DNA of 64,000 nt from contig CANMFP010000004.1 of the NCBI GenBank assembly GCA_947497265.1, positions 186,001 through 250,000 on the forward strand. The letters are read 5' to 3'. Of this stretch, positions 18,928 to 26,662 are shown one piece after another; the first letter of the stretch is position 1; the number at the start of each line of letters is the position of its first letter. This DNA is from an uncultured Isoptericola sp. Its GTDB lineage: Bacteria; Actinomycetota; Actinomycetes; Actinomycetales; Cellulomonadaceae. The position numbers and the translations under genes are program-made. Under the pieces are notes generated by a model. That model was not told the origin of the DNA. It saw nothing but the letters and a program-made list of their open reading frames with translations, and did no database searches.

Positions 18928-20732
18928 CCTTCACCCCGCCCGAGCCGCACCAGACCCGTCCCGACCTGCGGGGCACGTTCGGCATGGCGGCCACCACGCA
19001 CTGGCTCGCCACGGCCACGGCCCAGTCCGTCCTGGAACGCGACGGCAACGCGTTCGACGCCGCCACGGCGGCCGCGTTCGTGCTGCACGTGGTCGAGCCG
19101 CACCTCAACGGGCCCGGCGGGGACATGACCGGCGTCTTCGCGGCGTCCGACGGCGTCCCTACCGTCCTCGCCGGACAGGGCCCGGCACCGGCCGGCGCGA
19201 GCATCGAGCACTACCGGGACGCAGTAGGGCTCGAGCTGGTCCCCGGTGCCGGTGCGCTGGCCGCCGCCGTCCCGGGCGCCGTCGACGCCTGGCTCCTCCT
19301 GCTGCGCGACCACGGCACGTGGACCGTGCGCGAGGTCCTGGCGCACGCGGCCGGCTACGCCCGCGACGGGCACCCCGTGCTCGGGGCCGTCGCCGCCACC
19401 GTCGAGCGTGTCGCCGGGCTGTTCACCGAGCACTGGCCCACCTCGGCCGAGCGCTGGATGCCTGGCGGACGTGTCCCCCGCGCCGGTGAGCTCGTCACCA
19501 ATCCCGAGTACGCGTCGGTCCTCGAGCGGCTGGCCGAGGCCGCCGACGCCGCGCCCACGCGGCAGGCCGGCGTCGACGCCGCACGCAGCACCTGGCGCGA
19601 GATCGTCGGCACGGCCGCCGAGGCCTTCGTCACGACACCGCACCGGCACTCCGACGGCCGCGACCACGCGGGCGTCCTGATGGCCGACGACGTCGCCCGC
19701 TTCCGCGCCGGCTACGAGCAGCCGGCGACGGCGGACTTCCGCGGGCGCACCGTCGTCAAGACCGGTGCGTGGGGCCAGGGACCCGTGCTGCTGCAGGCGC
19801 TACGGATCCTCGACGGGTTCGAGGACGACCGCCTCGACCCGGCGACGGCGCTCGGCGCGCACACGATCCTCGAGGCGCTCAAGCTGGCCCTCGCCGACCG
19901 TGACGCCTGGTACGGGGACACCGACGTGCCGCTCGACCACCTGCTGTCCGAGCAGTACGCCGCCGAGCGGCGAGCCCTCGTCGGCGAACGTGCCTCGCAC
20001 GAGGTGCGCCCCGGCGTCGTCCCCGGACGGACCGCTCCCCCGGCACCGCTGCGCACCGCTGCCGACGCGGCGGCGTCGGGCACGTCAGCGATGGGAGGCG
20101 CCGGTGCGGGCGAACCGACCGTGCAGGCGAACGGGACCACGCGCGGCGACACCTGCCACCTGGACGTCGTGGACCGGTGGGGCAACATGATCAGCGCGAC
20201 GCCGTCAGGCGGCTGGCTGCAGTCCTCGCCGACCGTGCCCGGGCTCGGGTTCTGCCTCGGCACGCGGCTGCAGATGACCTGGCTCGACGAGGCGTCACTG
20301 TCGCGGCTCGAGCCCGGCCGCCGGCCGCGGACCACGCTGTCGCCCACGCTGGTGCTGGACCGGGCCGGCGTGCCGGTGATGGCGTGCGGCACGCCGGGCG
20401 GCGACCAGCAGGACCAGTGGCAGCTGCCGTTCCTGCTGCGCGTGCTGGTGGGCGGCTACAGCCCGCAGCAGGCGATCGACGCGCCCACCCTGCACACGAC
20501 GTCGATGGGCGACTCGTTCTGGCCGCGCACCTGGGTGCCCGGGGGCGCGGTGGTCGAGACGCGGCTCGGGACCGACGTGCTCGCCGGGCTCGCCGCCCGG
20601 GGGCACGTGCTGACCGAGGCCGGGCCGTGGTCGCTCGGGCGGCTCTCCGCCGTCACGCGCGACCCTGCCACCGGAGTGCTGGGCGCCGCCGCGAACTCCC
20701 GCGGCGCGCAGGGGTACGCGGCGGGGCGGTAG
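18924..20732 (+). CDS. Gamma-glutamyltransferase family protein
   Basis: A 602-residue Ntn-hydrolase. The family enzymes are made as one chain that cuts itself before a Thr, which then attacks gamma-glutamyl bonds or related amides. The expected site is visible as GDTCHLDVVDRWGNMIS, where the Thr after GD aligns with the E. coli GGT nucleophile. N-terminal motifs GNAFDAATAAAFVLHVVEP and LNGPGGDM are also conserved. No signal peptide is seen, so it is probably cytosolic. It starts with an ATGA overlap with the YoaK-type gene. Substrate may be glutathione-like or another gamma-glutamyl or acyl-amino compound. Confidence 0.88.
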   Translation: MTFTPPEPHQTRPDLRGTFGMAATTHWLATATAQSVLERDGNAFDAATAAAFVLHVVEPHLNGPGGDMTGVFAASDGVPTVLAGQGPAPAGASIEHYRDAVGLELVPGAGALAAAVPGAVDAWLLLLRDHGTWTVREVLAHAAGYARDGHPVLGAVAATVERVAGLFTEHWPTSAERWMPGGRVPRAGELVTNPEYASVLERLAEAADAAPTRQAGVDAARSTWREIVGTAAEAFVTTPHRHSDGRDHAGVLMADDVARFRAGYEQPATADFRGRTVVKTGAWGQGPVLLQALRILDGFEDDRLDPATALGAHTILEALKLALADRDAWYGDTDVPLDHLLSEQYAAERRALVGERASHEVRPGVVPGRTAPPAPLRTAADAAASGTSAMGGAGAGEPTVQANGTTRGDTCHLDVVDRWGNMISATPSGGWLQSSPTVPGLGFCLGTRLQMTWLDEASLSRLEPGRRPRTTLSPTLVLDRAGVPVMACGTPGGDQQDQWQLPFLLRVLVGGYSPQQAIDAPTLHTTSMGDSFWPRTWVPGGAVVETRLGTDVLAGLAARGHVLTEAGPWSLGRLSAVTRDPATGVLGAAANSRGAQGYAAGR

Positions 20733-20762
20733 CGCGACGATGATCACGAGACGGCCGTTCGG

Positions 20763-21194
20763 TCAGCCGGCGAGCGTCACGACATGGCGCCGGTCCGACG
20801 GCAGCAACGCACGCTCGATCCTCGCGTCGAGCGTGACGAGCACGCCACGACGGTCTGCCGCCACGTTCAGCAGGTGGAAGTCCGTCACCTGGCGATGCCC
20901 GACCATGCGGGACAGGTCGACGGCCGGTTCCGCAAGGCTTGTGTCGTCACGCCAGAACTGATGCTGGCGGCGTGCGCGCACCCGCGCCAACGCAGCAAGC
21001 GCATCAGCGGTGGACGCTCCGGGATTGGCGGCGGCGTTCGACAGCAGCCGCACCAGCCCTTGCTCAGTCGTCGCGCACGTCGCGAACGCCGGGACGCCCC
21101 GCAACCAGCTCAAGGCCGTCGCGTGGTGCACGTGCGCCGCGACGTGAGCGGCGAACAGGACGTTGACGTCCGGCAAGCAGACCCGGTCAGTCAC
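20763..21194 (-). CDS. PIN-domain ribonuclease toxin (VapC-like)
   Basis: A 143-residue PIN domain with the four acidic positions expected of a metal-dependent RNase: Asp9 in LPDVNVLF, Glu44 in TTEQG, Asp105 in VTDFHLL and Asp123 in LDARIE. Such toxins cleave tRNA or rRNA and are held inactive by a cognate antitoxin. The GTG start lies inside the end of the upstream antitoxin gene (8-bp overlap, GTGACTGA), the normal antitoxin-first order of a toxin-antitoxin operon. Confidence 0.85.
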   Translation of the reverse strand: MTDRVCLPDVNVLFAAHVAAHVHHATALSWLRGVPAFATCATTEQGLVRLLSNAAANPGASTADALAALARVRARRQHQFWRDDTSLAEPAVDLSRMVGHRQVTDFHLLNVAADRRGVLVTLDARIERALLPSDRRHVVTLAG

Positions 21195-21444
21195 GCGTGG
21201 TCCCCCGGACGAGGTCGGTGTCGTCCTCGTCCAACAGGTCGGCCACCTGCTCCGTGGTGATCGTCGGGCGGTCCGGGTGGAAGACGAGGAAGTCCTCGTC
21301 CTGGGCGGACAGCAGGTCTGCCTTCTCGACGAGGCGCGCCACCGTGGCAGCGCGCGGCTCGCCTGCCATGGCGTTCCGGTCGATGATCGCCGCCAGCCGT
21401 GCCGTTTCCGTCAGGTGGATCCTTCGTCGTGTCGTCGCGGCCAT
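21187..21444 (-). CDS. Antitoxin partner of the PIN toxin
   Basis: An 85-residue protein with an Arg/Thr-rich N-terminus resembling a ribbon-helix-helix DNA-binding element (TRRRIHLTETARLAAIID) and an acidic C-terminus (ADLLDEDDTDLV) able to cover the toxin active site. It does not match a VapB subtype that I can name. The ATG at 21444 is preferred over the one at 21453 because a TAAGAT box ends 7 nt upstream, so the message is leaderless. Autoregulation by binding near this promoter is expected from the family type. Confidence 0.75.
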   Translation of the reverse strand: MAATTRRRIHLTETARLAAIIDRNAMAGEPRAATVARLVEKADLLSAQDEDFLVFHPDRPTITTEQVADLLDEDDTDLVRGTTRD

Positions 21445-21451
21445 GGCATCC

Positions 21452-21457
21452 ATCTTA
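21452..21457 (-). promoter_or_regulatory. -10 box TAAGAT of the toxin-antitoxin operon
   Basis: TAAGAT on the minus strand with 7 nt to the ATG at 21444. It overlaps the alternative upstream ATG, which therefore cannot be the start of this transcript. Confidence 0.55.
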
Positions 21458-21525
21458 CTCGGTCAGGCAGCCACCTAGCAGCCTCGCATGCGGCCGTCGG
21501 ATGCGTCGCACCTCGGCCCGGTGCG

Positions 21526-22485
21526 TCAGGGCATCCGGCGCGGAGCGACGGCGTCCCCGTCAGAGGTCTTCCCGGCGTGCCGCAGGTCCGGCTCCAGATA
21601 GATGACCCGGGCGATGTCGACGGCGGCACGCACCCGGGACTCCGCCGCGTCGATGGCGCGCGCGACGTCTGCTGCGGTGGTGGCTTCGTCCACCTCGATC
21701 TTCGCCGCGACCAGCAGCTCGTCCGGGCCGAGGTGCAGCGTCTTGAGGTGGATGATCGAGCGGACGCCCTCGCCGACCAGCGCCGACCTGATCGCGGTGA
21801 CGTGCGCCCGCGTGGCGGACTCACCCAGCAGCAGGGACTTCGTCTCGATCGCGAGGACGATCGCGATGAGCACCAGCAGCACGCCGATGCACGCGGTACC
21901 CGCCGCGTCCCACCGGCCGTCGCCCGTCAGCAGCGTCAGGCTCACCCCGAACAGCGCCAGGACCAGGCCCACGAGGGCGCCCAGGTCCTCCAGGAGCACC
22001 ACGGGCAGCTCCGGCTGCTTGGCCCGCCGCACGAACTCCACCCACGAGGCGCGGCCCCGTACGGCGTTCGACTCGACGATCGCGGTACGGAACGAGAACG
22101 ACTCCATGACGATCGCCGCGACCAGGACCGCGAGCGGCACCCACCACCAGCGCCCCTCGATGGGCTCCGGGTGCTGCCACTTGTGGAACGCCTCGTAGAG
22201 CGCGAACAGGCCACCGACGGCGAACAGCACGATCGAGACGACGAACGCATAGACGTAACGCTCGCGTCCGTAGCCGAACGGGTGCTCCTCGTCCGCGGCC
22301 CGCTTGGCCGCCCGCCCACCGAGCAGCAGCAGCGCCTGGTTGCCGGAGTCGGCGAGCGAGTGCACGCCCTCGGCCAGCATGGACGACGCACCGGTCAGCG
22401 CCCAGGCGCCGAACTTGGTGATCGCGATGCCGAGGTTGGCGAGGAGTGCGGCGACGACGGCCTTGGTACCGCCCTGTGCAGACAT
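21526..22485 (-). CDS. Cation diffusion facilitator (CDF) metal exporter
   Basis: A 319-residue CDF transporter with six helices. His42 and Asp46 in GVHSLADSGNQ form the HxxxD half of the metal site typical of zinc-type members, and HPFGYGRERY follows helix 2. The C-terminal cytoplasmic domain (HLKTLHLGPDELLVAAKIE) is present. It exports Zn or a similar divalent ion against protons. A TAAGAT box 7 nt before the ATG indicates leaderless expression. A fragment of a second copy lies near 25.2 kb. Confidence 0.88.
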   Translation of the reverse strand: MSAQGGTKAVVAALLANLGIAITKFGAWALTGASSMLAEGVHSLADSGNQALLLLGGRAAKRAADEEHPFGYGRERYVYAFVVSIVLFAVGGLFALYEAFHKWQHPEPIEGRWWWVPLAVLVAAIVMESFSFRTAIVESNAVRGRASWVEFVRRAKQPELPVVLLEDLGALVGLVLALFGVSLTLLTGDGRWDAAGTACIGVLLVLIAIVLAIETKSLLLGESATRAHVTAIRSALVGEGVRSIIHLKTLHLGPDELLVAAKIEVDEATTAADVARAIDAAESRVRAAVDIARVIYLEPDLRHAGKTSDGDAVAPRRMP

Positions 22486-22492
22486 GGTTCGG

Positions 22493-22498
22493 ATCTTA
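22493..22498 (-). promoter_or_regulatory. -10 box TAAGAT of the CDF gene, overlapping the upstream stop codon
   Basis: TAAGAT is followed by 7 nt and the ATG at 22485. Its first three bases are also the TAA stop of the upstream transferase gene, so the promoter is embedded in that gene's end. Confidence 0.55.
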
Positions 22499-23809
22499 GC
22501 GAGGGCTGGCGCCGGGTGGTGTCCCGTCCACCGTGCGTCGCTCGTCGTCCGCCCTGGCTTCCACGAGGCGACCCAGCTCCCTCTCGTGGCGCTCGATGGC
22601 CGCCTCGCAGGCCGCCACGAACCGTTCGAGGGACGCGCCGGGCGTCACGTCGCCGAGGTAGTACTCGACGAGCCGACGGCGCTCCTCACGCGCCGGGTCC
22701 TGCGTCGTCGCCGTGCGCAGCAGCCCGGCGACGTCCTCGATGCCGTCCACCCGGAGCCGAGGTGCGACCTGCAGCAAGGGCGTCGTCGCGACGGTCGCCC
22801 ACGGTGCCGCGACGTCGGTGACGACGAGCGGACGCAGGGTCGGCAGCCATTCCGTCGCAGCGGCCGAGATGTCGCAGACGAGCACGTCCGCCTCCGCGAA
22901 GGTCGCTGCCATCTCACCCGTGGTGCGCACCTCGTGGCCGCCGGAGGGATCGGCGGCGGCCGCCGTCTCGACCACCTCCCGCACCTCGGCGTCGGCCGCG
23001 GCGTAGGCGGGCGATCGGACACCGGTCAGCGGGTGCGGGCGATACAGCAGGCGCAGCCCGGGGTCCGCGACTACCGCGCGAGCCAGCTCGGGCCCGAGCA
23101 CGTCCACCGACCCGTAGGCGACCGACGGGTTCGCGCCCTCCCACGTGGGCGCGTAGAGGACCGTCGAGCGTTCGGCAGCCGCCCGGGAGACCGGGTCCGG
23201 GCCGAGCACGTCAAGCTGCGGCCGCCCGACGGGCACGCACCGCGCTGCCGCGTCGAAGTACGGCAGGTTGCGGGCGAAGCGGTCGACGGCGGCCTGGCCC
23301 GCCACGAAGACCAGGTCGTACGCCTTGTGCTGGTTCGACACGGAGACGGTCTTGTCGGAGTCGCCGTGCAGCAGCGACACGTGCACGAGCCCTCCGAAGC
23401 TCAGCATCGTGAAGTTCTGCGGACTGTGGTTGACATAGAGGGCGAGCCGCACGTCGCTGCCGGTGAGGATCTCGTCGAGCGTCGCGTGCTGCGCCACCGT
23501 GACGACCCGGAGCGACGACTCGGTGCGCAGCAGACGGGCCGTGCGTGAGTCCCCGGCGATGACGACCAGCGGCACACGGCGGTTCAACGCTTCCAGAGCG
23601 GTGTACCACTGGCGGATCTGGTACATGCTCTCCGGGGGGTCGCCGAAGAACACGACGGCGCGCGCCGAGAGCGTGGTGCCCTGCAGCGCGTCGTCCTCGC
23701 CCAGTCCGTCGGGTATGCCGCCAGGCAGCATCCCCAGACGGCGGATGATCCGCCCGCCGGTCGACCGGACGGTACGGCGCAGCCCTGCGCCGCGCGTCGA
23801 GCCGGCCAT
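22496..23809 (-). CDS. CDP-glycerol glycerophosphotransferase family protein (TagB/TagF-like)
   Basis: A 437-residue GT-B-type transferase related to TagB/TagF, which pass polyol-phosphate from CDP-polyol to wall teichoic acid. The catalytic His sits in LLHGDSDKTVSVSNQHKAYD, and the nucleotide-phosphate site is VCDISAAATEW in place of the usual TDYSS. The sugar-phosphate loop LYRPHPLTG is also present. The start is set by alignment with its paralogue at 55.4-56.6 kb (both open with a MA/MP..RG..RRT/RR.RS.GG pattern) and by a GAGGGG Shine-Dalgarno sequence. It could also be a non-polymerising primer enzyme. Confidence 0.82.
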   Translation of the reverse strand: MAGSTRGAGLRRTVRSTGGRIIRRLGMLPGGIPDGLGEDDALQGTTLSARAVVFFGDPPESMYQIRQWYTALEALNRRVPLVVIAGDSRTARLLRTESSLRVVTVAQHATLDEILTGSDVRLALYVNHSPQNFTMLSFGGLVHVSLLHGDSDKTVSVSNQHKAYDLVFVAGQAAVDRFARNLPYFDAAARCVPVGRPQLDVLGPDPVSRAAAERSTVLYAPTWEGANPSVAYGSVDVLGPELARAVVADPGLRLLYRPHPLTGVRSPAYAAADAEVREVVETAAAADPSGGHEVRTTGEMAATFAEADVLVCDISAAATEWLPTLRPLVVTDVAAPWATVATTPLLQVAPRLRVDGIEDVAGLLRTATTQDPAREERRRLVEYYLGDVTPGASLERFVAACEAAIERHERELGRLVEARADDERRTVDGTPPGASPR

Positions 23810-23887
23810 GAGCACCCCTCTTCCGCGATCTGCCGTCGATCGCCTGTCGAGCGTCCATCTTCGCACCGGTCGACCCGGTGCTCCGCC

Positions 23888-24003
23888 TCACCGGGTCGGT
23901 GTCGCGCCGCCTTCCTGGCGCCGTCCGACCTCGAGGACGGTGCTGCGCCCGACCGTCTTGACGACGTGCAGGGCCCGCCCTGAGACGTCGACGGACTTCA
24001 ACC
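23888..24003 (-). pseudogene. C-terminal remnant of a deleted gene (probably the RgpF-type glycosyltransferase)
   Basis: Directly after the premature stop of the truncated RgpF-type gene, a different frame shows normal G/C-ending codon use for about 37 codons (SVDVSGRALHVVKTVGR then STVLEVGRRQ) and a TGA at 23888. The other two frames have poor codon use. The simplest reading is an internal deletion that joined the N-terminal part out of frame to the gene's own tail. The identity of the tail is inference. Confidence 0.5.
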
Positions 24004-25065
24004 GACGCGATCGATGAGCCGGGAGTACGAGCCGAAGTCGTACTCGCCGTGAGGTTCGGCCCAGGCGCCCTCGGTGTGCTCCGCGAGCCTGGCGAGCTCA
24101 GGGTCCGGCATCTCGCCGTCAGCCAGGTAGTACACGTCGGCATGCCGGGCCAGCTCCCTGACGTAGGCGACGACGTAGTCGTCGACGACGCCCTGCGGGT
24201 CGTACCCGGCGAACAGGCACACGCGCCGGACGTCCCGCCCCTCGGGAAAGCGGTGACCGATACCCAGCCTGCGCGAGGGTGACGGGTCGGGTCGCGTCGA
24301 GAGGCCTTGGCGAGCTCCGGTCTCGCGGTAGTGGGCCAGCGGGTTGACGCTGTCGCCTCCCGGGTCGAGGTGCTTGGACCAGTACCACCACGTGTCGAAC
24401 TCGGGTGAGGGGTTGCGCAGAGCTTGCCAGCCGTACTCGCAGTAGTGGGCCAGCGGGTTGCGCCGCACGGTCGGGTTCATCGGCTGGTAGTAGGTGGTGT
24501 CGAACATGGGCGAGGGATCGAGTCCCTCAGCGGCACCCTTGGCGACATAGTGCTCGATCGGGTCCATCCCCTCGGGGATCCCGGCGATCAACGAACGGGC
24601 GACCTCGCCGAGGTAGTGGTCGACCTCGAAGCTGCCGGACTCGGCGATCACCTCGGCGGCTCTCCGGCGCCGCACGCTGGCGTTGCCCTCGACGGTGGTG
24701 TACCAGCGCCGCGGCTGCCCCTCGGCCGCGAAGGGCGCCAGATCCACTCCCCCGGCGATGCGCCGCCGAGTGGCCGCGCCGTCGTCGAGGGCGAGGTAGA
24801 GGTCGATCGTCTCCCCCTCGAAGACAGCGAGGTCCCCGTCCGTGACGTGGGCCCTCCAGCCCCGGGGATCCTCCGCGAGGGGGGCCCGTAGCTCCACGCC
24901 GGTCGAGCGGCCCACGAGGAGAAGCAGCGGGGCGCCGTCGTCGCGAGGAGACGAGATCGTCAGCCAGGCGTCGGTGGCCGTGCCGTCGAACCTGACCAGC
25001 GTCGGGGGGCGCGCAGGTCTCTCGTGGGCGGCCTTCTTCACCAGATGACTCAGTGTTCGTCTCAT
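23998..25065 (-). pseudogene. Truncated rhamnan synthesis F (RgpF)-type glycosyltransferase
   Basis: A 355-residue open frame. After a beta-rich N-terminus it has three repeats of the FDxxYY...NPLAHY type (residues about 150-275), common in polysaccharide glycosyltransferases. It then enters an RgpF domain (VCLFAGYDPQGVVDDYVVAY, ending in EYDFGSYSRLI) and stops after about 65 residues of a domain that normally runs about 300. The catalytic part is therefore missing. The start at 25065 has AGGAG 8 nt upstream. The gene probably once made a rhamnose-rich polymer. A short C-terminal remnant follows in another frame. Confidence 0.75.
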
Positions 25066-25208
25066 CCGGCAGTCTCCTGACGACGTCTGATCAGAGGAGC
25101 ACAGCATGCGTGGTGACTGTTGCCATCGTGAGGGCCAGAACGAGATGCCGCCAGTGCCAACTCTGCCAAGTCGTCGCCGATCCTGCCCGTCGTCATCCCG
25201 ACGGGCCT

Positions 25209-25297
25209 CCAGGCGCCGAGGACTTGGTGACCGCGATGCCGAGATTGGCGAGAAGCGCGGGCACCGCGGGCACCGCGGGCACCGCGGGCGGCACCAT
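25209..25297 (-). pseudogene. 5' remnant of a second CDF metal-exporter gene
   Basis: On the minus strand this reads PALLANLGIAVTKSSA, matching AALLANLGIAITKFGA at the start of the intact CDF gene (21526-22485). About 50 bp align with a few substitutions. A 2-bp insertion after the Lys codon breaks the frame, and the codons before PALLAN are replaced by a GCGGTGCCC repeat. A stop follows soon after. It is clearly not functional. Confidence 0.7.
25257..25289. repeat. 9-bp tandem repeat inside the CDF remnant
   Basis: Three exact copies of ACCGCGGGC (25263-25289), preceded by a partial GCGGGC. It probably expanded by slippage after the gene died. Confidence 0.8.
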
Positions 25298-25482
25298 GTC
25301 CACCGACGGCAGTCACGGACAGCCTGCTGCCGAGAACGGGAGGCAGTCGTCGATGTGGATGGGTATCCTCTGCTGCGAGATCCACATTTACCCTGCGTTC
25401 ACCGGGCTCCGTGTCTGCGGTGATGGACTGCCCCCACACAGTGGCCGGGCACGTTCGCGGAGGCTCCACAGGGCTGAACCGC

Positions 25483-25595
25483 AGATTGGATGGACTACAG
25501 GACAACAGCGCCTACGATGCGTGCTGACGGAGGAGGCTAAGCACTTCTTCGACACGAAGTGCGCGCCGACCTACCCCCACGCCGTCCGGCTCTGA
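25483..25595 (+). pseudogene. 3' remnant of a nucleotide-sugar dehydrogenase gene
   Basis: The last codons read EEAKHFFDTKCAPTYPHAVRL and stop, closely matching the C-terminus of the intact dehydrogenase at 40849-42108 (QSQRFFDTKGASKDPRAVRL). Upstream, in a shifted frame, LQDNSAYDA matches VQDHTAYDVDA of the intact gene, so a frameshift lies near 25520. A 16-bp stretch (CTTCTTCGACACGAAG) is identical in both. Orientation is opposite to the intact copy. Confidence 0.75.
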
Positions 25596-25621
25596 ACGAG
25601 TCCTGAACACCAAGGAGTTCC

Positions 25622-26614
25622 ATGGGTGCTCGAAGTCTCGCCGTCCTCGTCGTGATCGCTGTGGCAGCCGTCGTGGGAGTCATCGCCGCGCTGCTCGACA
25701 GGACCGACGTCTCGCTGGTCGTCGTGGTGCTCCTTCTTGCCGGGACGGCTGTGCTCGCCCTGCAGGTGTTCCGCCGCGCCGGCGCCGCGGCCGCCGGCGT
25801 CCGGGACGCTGGGCGTGAGGTCCGGCGCCTGCGGAGCGAGCTCGCACGTCACGACAAGCGCAGTGCGGCTAACGTCAGAATGGTCCGCCGGGAACTTCTG
25901 CGCAGCCACACAGCAGTGACAAGTCTTGGTACGGAGGTCCGCGAGCTTCGTGCCGACATCTCCTCGGTGCGAAGCACGGTCGATGCTTCACGGCCCGGAA
26001 AGCTCCTCACGCAGGTGCAGGCGCTCGAACAGATCCGAGACAAGTTTCACGTGCCCGGGCCGTTGCCTGACGTCGGCGGCTGGGCCCTGGACCCCACGGG
26101 TCTGCTGTGGTTGATCGACGAGATCGAGCGGCGCCGCCCCGCCTACGTCGTCGAGTGCGGCAGTGGAACCTCGACCTTCTGGATCGCCATAGCCCTGCGG
26201 CAGAACGGCCAAGGACAAGTTGTCTCGTTGGAGCACCACCGAAAGTTCGCCGAACGCACGCGCTCTGTCTTGGCGCGCCACGGCCTGACGGATGTGGCCG
26301 AGATTCGACACGCCCCACTTGTGGCAACGCAGACCCCGCGCGGCAATTTTCGCTGGTACGACATCGACCCCGAACACATAGGGCCGATCGACCTACTCGT
26401 CGTAGACGGGCCTCCTGGAACAATGGGACCTCTAGCGCGCTACCCTGCCCTTCCTTCACTTCATCGGGCGCTCACTCCGGGCGCATGCATCCTCGTCGAC
26501 GACATGCACCGTGTTGACGAGAAGGAGGCAGTCAAGCACTGGCTGGAGGAGATTCCGAAGCTGCGTCGCAGCGGCTATATGCACGAGAGCTCGGAGGTGC
26601 TTGTGTATGGGTGA
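25622..26614 (+). CDS. Membrane-anchored class I SAM-dependent methyltransferase
   Basis: A 330-residue protein. Two N-terminal hydrophobic helices (about residues 4-24 and 30-50) are followed by a coiled coil (about 62-120) and a Rossmann methyltransferase domain. Motif I is VVECGSGTSTFWIA (from residue 176), then VVSLEHHRKFAERT and the acidic motif DLLVVDGPPG. The fold resembles methyltransferases of polysaccharide clusters that cap or modify glycan chains, but the substrate is unknown. AAGGAG sits 4 nt before the ATG. It is the first gene of a plus-strand run with the acyltransferase and the two large glycosyltransferases. Third-position G/C bias is weaker than outside this island. Confidence 0.82.
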   Translation: MGARSLAVLVVIAVAAVVGVIAALLDRTDVSLVVVVLLLAGTAVLALQVFRRAGAAAAGVRDAGREVRRLRSELARHDKRSAANVRMVRRELLRSHTAVTSLGTEVRELRADISSVRSTVDASRPGKLLTQVQALEQIRDKFHVPGPLPDVGGWALDPTGLLWLIDEIERRRPAYVVECGSGTSTFWIAIALRQNGQGQVVSLEHHRKFAERTRSVLARHGLTDVAEIRHAPLVATQTPRGNFRWYDIDPEHIGPIDLLVVDGPPGTMGPLARYPALPSLHRALTPGACILVDDMHRVDEKEAVKHWLEEIPKLRRSGYMHESSEVLVYG

Positions 26615-26662
26615 GCCCATCCGCGGGACCCTACGTTGTCAAATCGCGGCGAGCAACCGAGC

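Larger units (their letters stand above)
25066..25621. other. Gene-free 556-bp stretch made of gene scraps
   Basis: No intact gene is seen. It contains the 5' scrap of a CDF gene (minus strand), a 9-bp repeat, and the 3' scrap of a nucleotide-sugar dehydrogenase gene (plus strand), and ends with AAGGAG (25612-25617) for the methyltransferase at 25622. Open frames here lack a coding-type codon pattern. The region 25300-25490 holds nothing I can name. Confidence 0.7.

Noticed and set aside
25257-25289. CRISPR-like repeats
   Set aside because: The 9-bp units are directly adjacent, without spacers, inside a gene remnant. No CRISPR array or cas gene was seen anywhere in the window.
25053-25595. 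A 180-codon plus-strand gene ending at 25595
   Set aside because: Only its last ~22 codons resemble a real protein (the dehydrogenase C-terminus). The rest has no coding-type codon pattern and lies opposite the CDF scrap and the start of the RgpF-type gene.
25066-25621. An insertion sequence or integrase scar at the island edge
   Set aside because: No transposase or integrase fragment, tRNA end or target-site duplication could be identified. Only gene remnants are visible, so recombination is the better supported explanation.
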